The position numbers were made by a program, and so were the translations under genes. Below the pieces are notes generated by a model. That model was given only the letters and a program-made list of their open reading frames with translations, did no database searches and was not told where the DNA came from. Of a stretch of DNA of 34,436 nt, positions 8,823-17,607 are shown one piece after another. The DNA comes from Lysobacterales bacterium (lineage in GTDB: Bacteria > Pseudomonadota > Gammaproteobacteria > Xanthomonadales > SZUA-36), in NCBI GenBank assembly GCA_029935455.1, contig JAOZKI010000012.1:11461-45896 (forward strand), written 5' to 3'. The stretch's first letter is position 1. Every line of letters begins with the position of its first letter.

Positions 8823-10115
8823 TCAGTCTCGATCTTCCAAAGCCACGTAATCGCGCTCCGCCGGGCCGGTGTACACCTGACGCGGACGCCCGATCGGCGT
8901 CGGGTTCTCGCAGTGCTCCAACCAGTGGCTAACCCAGCCAACGGTACGAGCGATCGCAAACATGACGGTAAACATGCTGGTGGGAATACCCAGCGCCTTG
9001 TAGATAATACCGGAATAGAAATCCACGTTCGGATAGAGCCGCTTCTCAACGAAGTAGTCGTCCTTCAGGGCAATCTGCTCCAGCTCCATGGCCAAATCCA
9101 TAAGCGGATCAGAGGTGCCCAGGTCGGCCAGCACTTCGTGTGCTGCTTCCCGGATGATGCTGGCGCGCGGATCATAGTTCTTGTACACCCGATGTCCGAA
9201 ACCCATGAGCCGGAAGGGGTCGTTGCGGTCCTTGGCGCGCTTGATGAACTGCGGCACGTTGGAAACGTCACCGATTTCCTCCAGCATATTCAGCACCGCC
9301 TCATTGGCGCCGCCATGAGCCGGCCCCCAAAGCGCTGAGATCCCTGCAGACACGGCCGCATAGGGGTTGGCACCGGTGGAACCGACCAGGCGCACGGTTG
9401 AGGTGCTCGCGTTCTGCTCATGATCGGCGTGACAGATAAACAACAGATCAAAAGCACGCGCTGCCACCTCGCTGACCTCATAGTCCTCCGCAGGCACGGA
9501 GAACATCATGTCGAGGAAGCGCTCCGTGTAGCTGAGCCGGTTCTTCGGATAGGCTGAGGGCCAACCCATGTGATGGCGATAGCAAGCCGCTGCAATGGTC
9601 GGCATCTTCGCAATCATGCGCTTGGCTGCCAGCATGCGGTGATCCGGGTCGTTCATGTCCAGACGGTCGTGATAGAACGCGGCCAGGGAACCCACTGCAC
9701 CGGCCATCATGGCCATGGGGTGCGCATCATAGTGAAAGCCGGAGATAAAGGTGTTGAGCTTCTCATGCACCATGGTGTGGTAGGTGATGTCACGCTCAAA
9801 CTCTGCGTATTCAGTGGCTTTGGGCAAGTCGCCTTTCAGCAGCAGATAGGCCACTTCCAAAAAGCTGGACTGCTTGGCAAGCTGCTCAATCGGATAGCCA
9901 CGGTGACGCAGAATGCCCTGACCACCGTCGATGAAGGTGATGGCGCTGGAACAGCTGGCGGTTGCGGTAAAACCCGGATCATAGGTGAAGTAGCCCAGCT
10001 CCTTGGGCAAGCTCTTGATGCTCAGCGTGGGCTCACCGGCGGTGCCGCGTACCACGGGCAATTCCAGCTGCTTACCACTGTTTTCATCGCTGATAATGAC
10101 GGGTTTGTCTGCCAC
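8823..10115 (-). CDS. gltA: Citrate synthase (type II)
   Basis: [24 protein letters not shown]...; citrate synthase motifs [60 protein letters not shown]. Confidence 0.97.
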   Translation of the reverse strand: MADKPVIISDENSGKQLELPVVRGTAGEPTLSIKSLPKELGYFTYDPGFTATASCSSAITFIDGGQGILRHRGYPIEQLAKQSSFLEVAYLLLKGDLPKATEYAEFERDITYHTMVHEKLNTFISGFHYDAHPMAMMAGAVGSLAAFYHDRLDMNDPDHRMLAAKRMIAKMPTIAAACYRHHMGWPSAYPKNRLSYTERFLDMMFSVPAEDYEVSEVAARAFDLLFICHADHEQNASTSTVRLVGSTGANPYAAVSAGISALWGPAHGGANEAVLNMLEEIGDVSNVPQFIKRAKDRNDPFRLMGFGHRVYKNYDPRASIIREAAHEVLADLGTSDPLMDLAMELEQIALKDDYFVEKRLYPNVDFYSGIIYKALGIPTSMFTVMFAIARTVGWVSHWLEHCENPTPIGRPRQVYTGPAERDYVALEDRD

Positions 10116-10204
10116 GTGAATCTCCTGAACTGATGGTTTAAACGGTGGCCCCTGCCACCTCTATGGCGCCCGCCTGAGCGGCGGGGCGGTCATGTCTTAC
10201 GCCA

Positions 10205-10241
10205 CAAAAAAGCCCGGCAAGTCTGCACCAGCCGGGCTTTT
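10205..10241 (-). terminator. Intrinsic terminator downstream of rpmE2
   Basis: Minus strand AAAAGCCCGGC...GCCGGGCTTTTTT; 11-bp arms plus T-run. Confidence 0.88.
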
Positions 10242-10257
10242 GATCGTTCTCTGCAAC

Positions 10258-10500
10258 TTATTTCTGGTAACGGCGCTTGAAGCGATCAACACGCCCACCG
10301 GAATCGAGCACCTTGTGCTTACCGGTGTAGAAGGGGTGTGATGCGCTGGACACATCGATCTTGACCAGCGGATATTCTTCACCGTCTTCCCACTTGATGG
10401 TTTCGTTGCTGTTCATCGTAGAGCGGGTCAGGATCGAGAAGTCTGATGAGACATCCTGGAAAACCACCTTACGATACTCAGGGTGAATGCCAGCTTTCAT
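10258..10500 (-). CDS. rpmE2: 50S ribosomal protein L31 type B
   Basis: [29 protein letters not shown]...[24 protein letters not shown]; lacks the zinc-binding Cys of type A L31. Confidence 0.95.
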   Translation of the reverse strand: MKAGIHPEYRKVVFQDVSSDFSILTRSTMNSNETIKWEDGEEYPLVKIDVSSASHPFYTGKHKVLDSGGRVDRFKRRYQK

Positions 10501-10580
10501 AATGGTTTTCCTGCTATCGGGTCTTCAAAGAGCCGGGCATTTTAGCGATGGAAGCGCCTCAATGCAAGCCGTTAAGAGCC

Positions 10581-11741
10581 TTATTCCGCATCGTTTTCCG
10601 GTAAAAAAATAGCCTGCAAGTTGTTGTTGAAGCGCCAACCCAAATCACTGGGGCGATAACCGTGCCCCCCCTGCTCCAACAGCCCCTGGTTCAGAGCCCG
10701 TTCCAGCGGCGCTACAAATGCCTCTGCATCCAGCCCCGTGCGCCTTTGCGCGTGCTGCAGGTCAAAGCCCTCGCGCAAGCGCAAAACGTTCAAAAAGTAC
10801 TCAAAAATCCGCTCGGCAGCTGGCAACACATGGGTTTTCGCCAAGCGTTCACCGGCCAGGTAGCGCCGCGGATGGCGCACCTTGATCAAGCGCTGAATCT
10901 CGCCGTTGGCGGGCAGACTCAGTTTGCCATGTGCGCCGGCCCCGATGCCCAGGTAATCACCGTAACGCCAGTAATTAAGATTGTGGCGTGACTGTCGCTC
11001 CGGCCGGGCCCAGGCGGACAGCTCATATTGAGCAAAGCCAGCCTCCGCCAGCAGCCGGGAACCGGCATCCTGCATTTCCCAGCAGCGCTCTTCGCCCGGG
11101 AGCGGGGGCGGATTAAGGGCGAAAGCCGTGTTGGGCTCCAGTGTCAGGTGGTAGTAGCTGATGTGCGCCGGATCCGCCGCTAGTGCCATGCGCACATCCT
11201 CACAAGCCTGCTCCGTACTCTGGGCGGGCAGGCCAAACATCAGGTCGATGTTGTAATTGTCGAGACCAGCGCTTTGGAGCGAAGCCAGCGCACGCTGCAC
11301 GTCATCACCCCCGTGAATGCGCCCCAGGGCCTGCAGCTGTGGATCATGAAAAGACTGCACGCCCAGCGAGACGCGGTTGATACCCGCCTCGCGATAGGCC
11401 TGAAAGCTGTCGCGCTCGATGGTGCCGGGATTCGCCTCCAGCGTAATTTCGGCACCGGGCGCGAGATCCAGCCGGGCCCGAAACCCCGCCAGCAAACGGT
11501 CAAAATGGGCAGCACTGAACAGGCTGGGTGTGCCACCGCCGAAATAGATAGTGTGTACCGTGCGCCCCCAGACCAGCGGCAGGTCCTGCTCCAAATCCTC
11601 CCACAGGCGCTGGATGTAATCATCCGCTGGCAACTCGTCCCGCAGCGTATGCGAGTTGAAGTCACAGTAGGGACACTTGCGAATGCACCAGGGCAGGTGC
11701 ACGTACAGGCTCAGCGGCGGCAGCCCCTGCTCAGGATTCAC
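10581..11741 (-). CDS. hemW: Radical SAM heme chaperone HemW
   Basis: CIRKCPYCDFNSH (CxxxCxxC) radical SAM motif; YFGGGTPSLF; HemW/HemN-like C-terminus. GTG start at 11741 overlapping the rdgB stop; the ORF-track extension to 11879 lies antiparallel-frame inside rdgB. Confidence 0.92.
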   Translation of the reverse strand: MNPEQGLPPLSLYVHLPWCIRKCPYCDFNSHTLRDELPADDYIQRLWEDLEQDLPLVWGRTVHTIYFGGGTPSLFSAAHFDRLLAGFRARLDLAPGAEITLEANPGTIERDSFQAYREAGINRVSLGVQSFHDPQLQALGRIHGGDDVQRALASLQSAGLDNYNIDLMFGLPAQSTEQACEDVRMALAADPAHISYYHLTLEPNTAFALNPPPLPGEERCWEMQDAGSRLLAEAGFAQYELSAWARPERQSRHNLNYWRYGDYLGIGAGAHGKLSLPANGEIQRLIKVRHPRRYLAGERLAKTHVLPAAERIFEYFLNVLRLREGFDLQHAQRRTGLDAEAFVAPLERALNQGLLEQGGHGYRPSDLGWRFNNNLQAIFLPENDAE

Positions 11742-12342
11742 GGCCGGCCCGCGCCCGCAAGGCGTCGCGCAGCGCCCGCACCGCCCGGGCCCGGTGGCTA
11801 AGGTCGTTTTTGACCGCCGGCGCCAACTCGGCCGAGGCGCAGTTCTTTTCCGGCACGAAAAACAGGGGGTCATAACCAAAACCGTTGTCGCCCCGGGGGG
11901 TGGTCAGAATCTCGCCATGCCAGGCCGCGCTGGTCACCAGCGGCGCCGGATCCCCAGCGTGATCGACAAAAACCATGGCGCAGTAGAAGTAGGCGGCCCG
12001 CGACGCGTTCGGCAACGCCGCCAGCTCACTGAGCAGGCGCTGATTATTGGCCGCGTCCGTGCCTTCAGCACTGAACCGTGCGGAGCGGATACCGGGGCGC
12101 CCCCCGAGCGCCGGCACCACCAGACCCGAATCATCTGCGATTGCCGCATGCCCTGTGTGGGCCGCTGCATTGCGGGCCTTTATCAGAGCATTCTCCAGGA
12201 AGGTGCTGGCGTTCTCATCTGCCTCCGGCGTGTCCCAGTGGGACTGGGGACGCAAATTGACCCCCAGCGGGCCAAGCAGTTGTTCCAGCTCCCTCAGCTT
12301 GCCGGGGTTACCGCTGGCGAGCACCACCACCTGCTTGCTCAT
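11731..12342 (-). CDS. rdgB: XTP/dITP pyrophosphatase (RdgB/HAM1)
   Basis: VVLASGNPGKLRELEQLL; ADDSGLVVPALGGRPGIRSARF; GFGYDPLFFVPE. Confidence 0.96.
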   Translation of the reverse strand: MSKQVVVLASGNPGKLRELEQLLGPLGVNLRPQSHWDTPEADENASTFLENALIKARNAAAHTGHAAIADDSGLVVPALGGRPGIRSARFSAEGTDAANNQRLLSELAALPNASRAAYFYCAMVFVDHAGDPAPLVTSAAWHGEILTTPRGDNGFGYDPLFFVPEKNCASAELAPAVKNDLSHRARAVRALRDALRARAGRES

Positions 12343-12347
12343 GGCTG

Positions 12348-13064
12348 TCAGGGCGCCAGCGCTGCGCGCTGCAGCTCCAGCAATTCACCAATGCCCTGCT
12401 CGGCAAGATCCAGTAGCTGGTCCAACTCGCCACGACGGAACGCATGGCCCTCGGCCGTCCCCTGCACTTCGATAAAGCCCCCGCCGTCATTCATGACCAC
12501 ATTCATATCGGTCTCGGCCGCCGAGTCCTCCGGATAATCCAGATCCAGCACCGGCGTGTTACCAAAGATACCCACGGACACAGCGGCCACCTGCCCATGC
12601 AGTGGGTCACGCTGCAACTTGCCGGCCGCCAGCAGAGTCCGGCAGGCATCAGCCAGAGCGATGTAGGCGCCGGTAATGGAGGCGGTCCGTGTGCCGCCGT
12701 CGGCCTGAATCACATCACAATCCAGCGTAATGGTGCGCTCGCCCAGGGCAGCGCGGTCCACCACCGCACGCAGGGAACGACCAATCAAACGCTGAATCTC
12801 CAGGGTGCGTCCACCCTGCTTACCCGCACTGGCCTCACGACGCATGCGTGAACCGGTGGAGCGTGGCAGCATGCCGTACTCAGCCGTGACCCAGCCTTCC
12901 CCCTTGCCACGCAGAAACGGTGGCACGCGTTCTTCCACCGATGCCGTGCACAGCACTTTCGTTTGGCCGCAGGCAATGAGCACAGCGCCCTCCGCATGCA
13001 TGGTGTAGTTGCGCTCGATGCTTACCGCTCGCAGTTCATTCGGCTGTCGCTTGCTCGGTCTCAT
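12348..13064 (-). CDS. rph: Ribonuclease PH
   Basis: [70 protein letters not shown]; typical RNase PH. Confidence 0.97.
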   Translation of the reverse strand: MRPSKRQPNELRAVSIERNYTMHAEGAVLIACGQTKVLCTASVEERVPPFLRGKGEGWVTAEYGMLPRSTGSRMRREASAGKQGGRTLEIQRLIGRSLRAVVDRAALGERTITLDCDVIQADGGTRTASITGAYIALADACRTLLAAGKLQRDPLHGQVAAVSVGIFGNTPVLDLDYPEDSAAETDMNVVMNDGGGFIEVQGTAEGHAFRRGELDQLLDLAEQGIGELLELQRAALAP

Positions 13065-13145
13065 ATCGCATTCCCCTCATCCCAGGCGTGATTTCATGGT
13101 CCAGTAGAGCGCGTTCCGGGAGCACGGCGCGCTGGCATTTGCAGA

Positions 13146-13165
13146 CCGTGCTGTTGCCAGCACGG
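13146..13165. repeat. Perfect hairpin in the rph/yicC divergent intergenic region
   Basis: CCGTGCTG-TTGC-CAGCACGG: 8-bp stem, 4-nt loop, no T-run. Confidence 0.6.
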
Positions 13166-13210
13166 GCGAGCGGCTACCATTGTGCCATTCCTCGATACCC
13201 GGAACCAAAA

Positions 13211-14080
13211 ATGATCCGTAGCATGACCGGCTTCGCCGCTGCTGAGCAAGCATTCCCCTTTGGACGCCTGAGCTGGGAACTGCGCAGCGTCAATCACCGC
13301 TACCTGGAGTACAGCCTGCGGTTACCGGAAGAGTTTCGCGTGCTCGAACCCCAGGTTCGTGAACGGCTCGGCGCCTACCTGAAACGCGGCAAGGTTGATG
13401 CCACCCTGCGCTACCAGGAACTGGCCGGCAGCCCCGGCGGCGGTCTGTGCCTGAATCAGGAACTGGCGACACAACTCCTCGCCCTGCATCAGGAACTGGG
13501 CGGACTGACGGAGGTCCAGCAGCAGCCGAATTTGAGCGACCTGCTGCGCTGGCCTGGCGTGGTCACGGAGCAGCTGCGCGATCCTGCACCGCTGCATGAA
13601 GCTGCCATGACACTGCTGGAGCAGGCGGCTGAACAGCTGTTGGCTGCACGTGGCCGGGAAGGTGAGCAGATCAATCATATGGTCGCCGAGCGCCTGGCCG
13701 GCATTGAGCACTGGACCGGCGCCATCCGCGCTTGGCTCCCGGATATTCGCCAGGCCCTGCATGATCGCATGCGTGAGCGGGTCGGCGATCTCGGTCAGAA
13801 CCTGGAACCGGAGCGACTGGCTCAGGAAGTGGCCGTGCTGGCGCAGAAAATGGACGTTGACGAAGAACTGGACCGACTGGACGCGCACGTGCTCGAGACC
13901 CGCCGCACACTGGGTCTGGACGAGCCGGTCGGCCGCCGTCTCGACTTCCTGATGCAGGAGTTTAACCGGGAATCGAATACGCTCAGCTCCAAATCCGTGG
14001 ATCAGCGCACCACGCAGGCCGCCGTTGAGCTGAAGGTGCTGATCGAACAAATGCGTGAGCAGGTACAGAATGTCGAGTAG
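13211..14080 (+). CDS. yicC: YicC family protein (endoribonuclease YicC)
   Basis: MIRSMTGFAAAEQ N-terminus; C-terminal RRLDFLMQEFNRESNTLSSKSVD. Start set at ATG 13211 rather than the ORF-track 13088. Confidence 0.94.
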   Translation: MIRSMTGFAAAEQAFPFGRLSWELRSVNHRYLEYSLRLPEEFRVLEPQVRERLGAYLKRGKVDATLRYQELAGSPGGGLCLNQELATQLLALHQELGGLTEVQQQPNLSDLLRWPGVVTEQLRDPAPLHEAAMTLLEQAAEQLLAARGREGEQINHMVAERLAGIEHWTGAIRAWLPDIRQALHDRMRERVGDLGQNLEPERLAQEVAVLAQKMDVDEELDRLDAHVLETRRTLGLDEPVGRRLDFLMQEFNRESNTLSSKSVDQRTTQAAVELKVLIEQMREQVQNVE

Positions 14081-14708
14081 CCCCGAACATCTGCCGGGCG
14101 CCCTGTTCGTGGTGGCAGCACCCTCCGGCGCCGGTAAAACCAGCCTGGTCAATGCCCTTGTCGCCCACGATGACCGACTGCGCCTGTCCGTGTCCTACAC
14201 CACGCGTCCCCAGCGCCCGGGTGAAATCGATGGCAAGCACTATCACTTCACCACACGGGAATCTTTTCAGCAGCGCCGACAGGCGGATGAATTTCTTGAA
14301 TGCGCCGAGGTGTTCGGCAATTGGTACGGCACGCATCGCGCCACCACGGAGGCCATGCTGGCCCGCGGGCGGGACTTGCTGCTGGAGATCGACTGGCAGG
14401 GTGCGCGTCAGGTTCGGGACGCCTTCCCGGCCTGCCACAGCATTTTTATCCTGCCGCCCTCGCTTGCGGCACTGGCGGAACGACTCGGAAACCGCGGTCA
14501 GGACTCAGCGGACGTGATCGCGGCCCGCATGGCCGAGGCGCAGGCGGAGATTTCCCACTGCGGGGAATTCGACCATGTGGTGGTGAATGACGACTTCGAA
14601 ACCGCCCTCGACGACCTCACAGCGCTGATTGACCGTTGCCGCCAGGGGGCACCAACACCGAATCCGTCTCATCACGCCTTGCTGGCAGAGCTACTGGGAA
14701 GCAGGTAG
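14070..14708 (+). CDS. gmk: Guanylate kinase
   Basis: GALFVVAAPSGAGKTSLVNAL; SVSYTTRPQRPGEIDGKHYHF; ATG at 14070 overlaps the yicC stop. Confidence 0.96.
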   Translation: MSSSPEHLPGALFVVAAPSGAGKTSLVNALVAHDDRLRLSVSYTTRPQRPGEIDGKHYHFTTRESFQQRRQADEFLECAEVFGNWYGTHRATTEAMLARGRDLLLEIDWQGARQVRDAFPACHSIFILPPSLAALAERLGNRGQDSADVIAARMAEAQAEISHCGEFDHVVVNDDFETALDDLTALIDRCRQGAPTPNPSHHALLAELLGSR

Positions 14709-14751
14709 AATTAAAGGCTTGCCCTATAACCATTAGTTTTGGAAGAAACCC

Positions 14752-15015
14752 ATGGCACGAATTACCGTAGAAGATTGCCTCGACAACGTAGCCAACCGCT
14801 TTGAGTTGGTTCTCACCGCAACGCGTCGCGCCCGCCAGCTGGGCCACGGCGCGGAGCCCATGCTCGAGGAAGAAAACGACAAGCCCACCGTGATTGCCCT
14901 GCGCGAAATCGCTGATGGGTTGATCGACGCTGAGAAAGTGGACGTGATTCAGGCAGAAATTGAAGCCGCGGAAGTCTTCGACGCGGTCGATCTGGAGGAA
15001 GATCCGACCGCCTGA
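14752..15015 (+). CDS. rpoZ: RNA polymerase omega subunit
   Basis: [30 protein letters not shown]...[14 protein letters not shown]. Confidence 0.97.
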   Translation: MARITVEDCLDNVANRFELVLTATRRARQLGHGAEPMLEEENDKPTVIALREIADGLIDAEKVDVIQAEIEAAEVFDAVDLEEDPTA

Positions 15016-15026
15016 CCGGATCACTC

Positions 15027-17162
15027 ATGCTGGCGACCTCGAGCTTTCCGGAACCGGTCCTTGAACTCAGGGACCTCCTGAACACCTACCTCGAGCCGGA
15101 CCGGGTCGCCGTTGTCCTTCGCGCCTTTGAAGTAGGCGCGGTAGCCCATGAGGGCCAGGTTCGCAAAACCGGCGAGCCGTACATTCTGCACCCCGTTGCT
15201 GTGGCCAGCATCCTGGCCAAGCTGCGCATGGACCATCACAGCGTGGCGGCGGCCGTGCTGCACGACACCATCGAAGACACCGATCTTTCCAAGCAGGACA
15301 TCAGCGCACAGTTTGGCGAGGAGATCGCTGACCTGGTAGACGGCGTCACCAAGCTGGACAAGATGAAATTCCGGACGCGCAAGGAAGCTGATGCGGAGAG
15401 TTTCCGCAAGATGCTGCTGGCCATGTCGCGCGATCTGCGGGTCATCTTCATCAAACTCGCAGACCGGCTGCATAATATGCGCACCCTGGGCATCATGGCG
15501 CCGGACTCACGCCGCCGAATCGCGCGGGAAACACTGGATGTCTACGCGCCCATTGCCGACCGGCTCGGTATGAACGGACTTAAATCCGAACTCGAAGACC
15601 TGGGTTTCGCCAACCTGCACCCCTGGCGCCATCGCACCATTGCCGAACACGTGCAGGAAGTGACCGGCAATCGGGAAGAGGTCATCGATTCCATCCGCAA
15701 GGCCCTCAAGCGCAAGATGACGGAGACCGGCGTGCCCTGCCGCATTCTTGGTCGGGAGAAGACGCCCTACAGTATCTATCGCAAGATGCGCGTGCGTGAC
15801 CTGTCTTTCTCCGAAGTGATGGACGTGTATGCCTTTCGTATCATCACGCACTCGGAGCCGCACTGTTATATGGCCCTGGGCGCCGCCCACGCGCTCTATC
15901 AGCCGCGCCCGGGGCGCTTCAAGGACTATATCGCGCTGCCCAAGGCCAACGGCTACCAGAGCCTGCACACGGTGCTTTCCAGCCCCTACGGCCTGCCGGT
16001 GGAAATCCAGATTCGCACGGAAGAAATGGATGTAATGGCGGAGAAGGGCGCGGCCGCCCACTGGCAGTACAAGAGCGGTGAGATTACCGCCGGCACGGCC
16101 CAGCTGCGAGCCCGGGAGTGGCTGATGCAATTGGTCGATGTGCAGCGCCACACGGGGGACTCGCTGGAATTCCTGGATGGGGCCAAGTCGGACCTGTTCC
16201 CCGATGAGATTTTCGTATTCACACCCAAGGGGAAAATCATCGATCTGCGCCGCAATGCCAGCGCGCTGGATTTTGCCTACGCAATTCACACGGATGTGGG
16301 CAATCACACACGCAGCGTGCTGGTAGACAAGGTGGAGGTACCGCTGTCGACCCGCCTGAACCATGGGCAAACGGTTGAAGTGATTACCGACGCCGATACG
16401 CATCCCTCGCCCGCCTGGCTGGATTTTGTGGCGACCGCCAAAGCCCGGACCGCCATCCGCGCTTATATCAAATCGCTGGAGGCGGAAGACACAGTGCGAC
16501 TGGGCATGCATATGCTGGAAACGGAATTGAACCGGCGCGGGGCTTCGGTCGAAGCCATCGCGCCGGACCTCATGAGCGCCTTTCTGGAAGACAACCAGCT
16601 GGAGCAGCAGGAAGACCTGTTCCACGATCTGGCACTGGGCAACCTGCTGGTCAGCGTGGTCGCCAACCGGTTGGCGCCAGAAGAGCACGCCCATGAAAGC
16701 GGTAAAAATGGCGTCGCCGAGGCGCTGACCATTGCCGGTTCCGAAGGCAGCGTGGTGGACTTTGGTCAGTGCTGCTTCCCGGTACCTGGCGACCCGATCA
16801 TGGGCTATGTGTCTGCCGGCAAAGGCGTCGTAGTACATCGTGCCAGCTGCCGCAATATGCGTGATCTGCGCAAGCATCCGGACCGCTGCCTGGCCGTGGA
16901 GTGGGCCTCCATTACCCACAGCATGTTCACGGTCGGGGTGCGCGTTATCAGTGAAAATGTTCCGGGCAGCCTGGCCAGCATCTCCGCCAGCATCAACGAG
17001 GCGGGCAGCAACATTGAGAAGGTCGAGCAGCCCGAGTCGAATCCGGAAACCGCCACGCTACAATTCCAGATCACCGTCCGCGATCGTGATCACATGGCGC
17101 GCGTCATGCGTCGTCTGCGGCGCAATAAAGTGGTGCTGAAAGTCAGTCGCCTTGTAAGCTAG
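15027..17162 (+). CDS. spoT: Bifunctional (p)ppGpp synthetase/hydrolase SpoT
   Basis: HD hydrolase domain intact (HPVAVASILA...AVLHDTIEDTD), RelA/SpoT synthetase domain (GREKTPYSIYRKM), TGS (DEIFVFTPKGKIIDL), C-terminal ACT; gmk-rpoZ-spoT synteny. Confidence 0.96.
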   Translation: MLATSSFPEPVLELRDLLNTYLEPDRVAVVLRAFEVGAVAHEGQVRKTGEPYILHPVAVASILAKLRMDHHSVAAAVLHDTIEDTDLSKQDISAQFGEEIADLVDGVTKLDKMKFRTRKEADAESFRKMLLAMSRDLRVIFIKLADRLHNMRTLGIMAPDSRRRIARETLDVYAPIADRLGMNGLKSELEDLGFANLHPWRHRTIAEHVQEVTGNREEVIDSIRKALKRKMTETGVPCRILGREKTPYSIYRKMRVRDLSFSEVMDVYAFRIITHSEPHCYMALGAAHALYQPRPGRFKDYIALPKANGYQSLHTVLSSPYGLPVEIQIRTEEMDVMAEKGAAAHWQYKSGEITAGTAQLRAREWLMQLVDVQRHTGDSLEFLDGAKSDLFPDEIFVFTPKGKIIDLRRNASALDFAYAIHTDVGNHTRSVLVDKVEVPLSTRLNHGQTVEVITDADTHPSPAWLDFVATAKARTAIRAYIKSLEAEDTVRLGMHMLETELNRRGASVEAIAPDLMSAFLEDNQLEQQEDLFHDLALGNLLVSVVANRLAPEEHAHESGKNGVAEALTIAGSEGSVVDFGQCCFPVPGDPIMGYVSAGKGVVVHRASCRNMRDLRKHPDRCLAVEWASITHSMFTVGVRVISENVPGSLASISASINEAGSNIEKVEQPESNPETATLQFQITVRDRDHMARVMRRLRRNKVVLKVSRLVS

Positions 17163-17217
17163 TGCCGACGGTTCCGGCAGCGTGCTGGCAACACCCTTGA
17201 CCAAGGCAAAAGCGACC

Positions 17218-17607
17218 ATGAAAAACACCATTCACACCGATGAGGCACCGGCTGCCATCGGCACTTATTCCCAGGCCGTTCGGCATGGCAACCTGATCTT
17301 TTTGTCCGGACAGATCCCACTGGTACCGGCCACCATGACCGTGGTGGAAGGCGGCATTGAAGCCCAGATTCATCAGGTATTCAAAAATCTACGCGCCGTA
17401 TGCGAGGCTGCTGGCGGCAGCCTGGACGACCTGCTGAAGGTCAACGTCTTTCTCACCAATATGGGTGATTTCCCGCAGGTAAACGAGGTCATGGGCAGCT
17501 ACTTCACTGAACCCTATCCGGCCCGCGCTGCGGTCGCTGTTGCCGCCCTGCCCCGCGATGTTGCGGTGGAGATTGAAGCGGTGATGGCGGCACCGGGTGA
17601 CAGCTGA
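17218..17607 (+). CDS. ridA: RidA family enamine/imine deaminase
   Basis: MKNTIHTDEAPAAIGTYSQAVRHGNLIFLSGQIPLVP...PARAAVAVAALPRDVAVEIEAV. Start at ATG 17218. Confidence 0.95.
   Translation: MKNTIHTDEAPAAIGTYSQAVRHGNLIFLSGQIPLVPATMTVVEGGIEAQIHQVFKNLRAVCEAAGGSLDDLLKVNVFLTNMGDFPQVNEVMGSYFTEPYPARAAVAVAALPRDVAVEIEAVMAAPGDS

Noticed and set aside
11677-12537. 286-aa plus-strand ORF across rdgB/rph
   Set aside because: Antisense to two recognisable enzymes; no SD or domain.
13322-14152. 276-aa minus-strand ORF opposite yicC/gmk
   Set aside because: Antisense to conserved genes; no recognisable domain.
15507-16919. 470-aa minus-strand ORF opposite spoT
   Set aside because: Antisense to a fully recognisable SpoT; long shadow ORFs are expected at high GC and the translation shows no domain.
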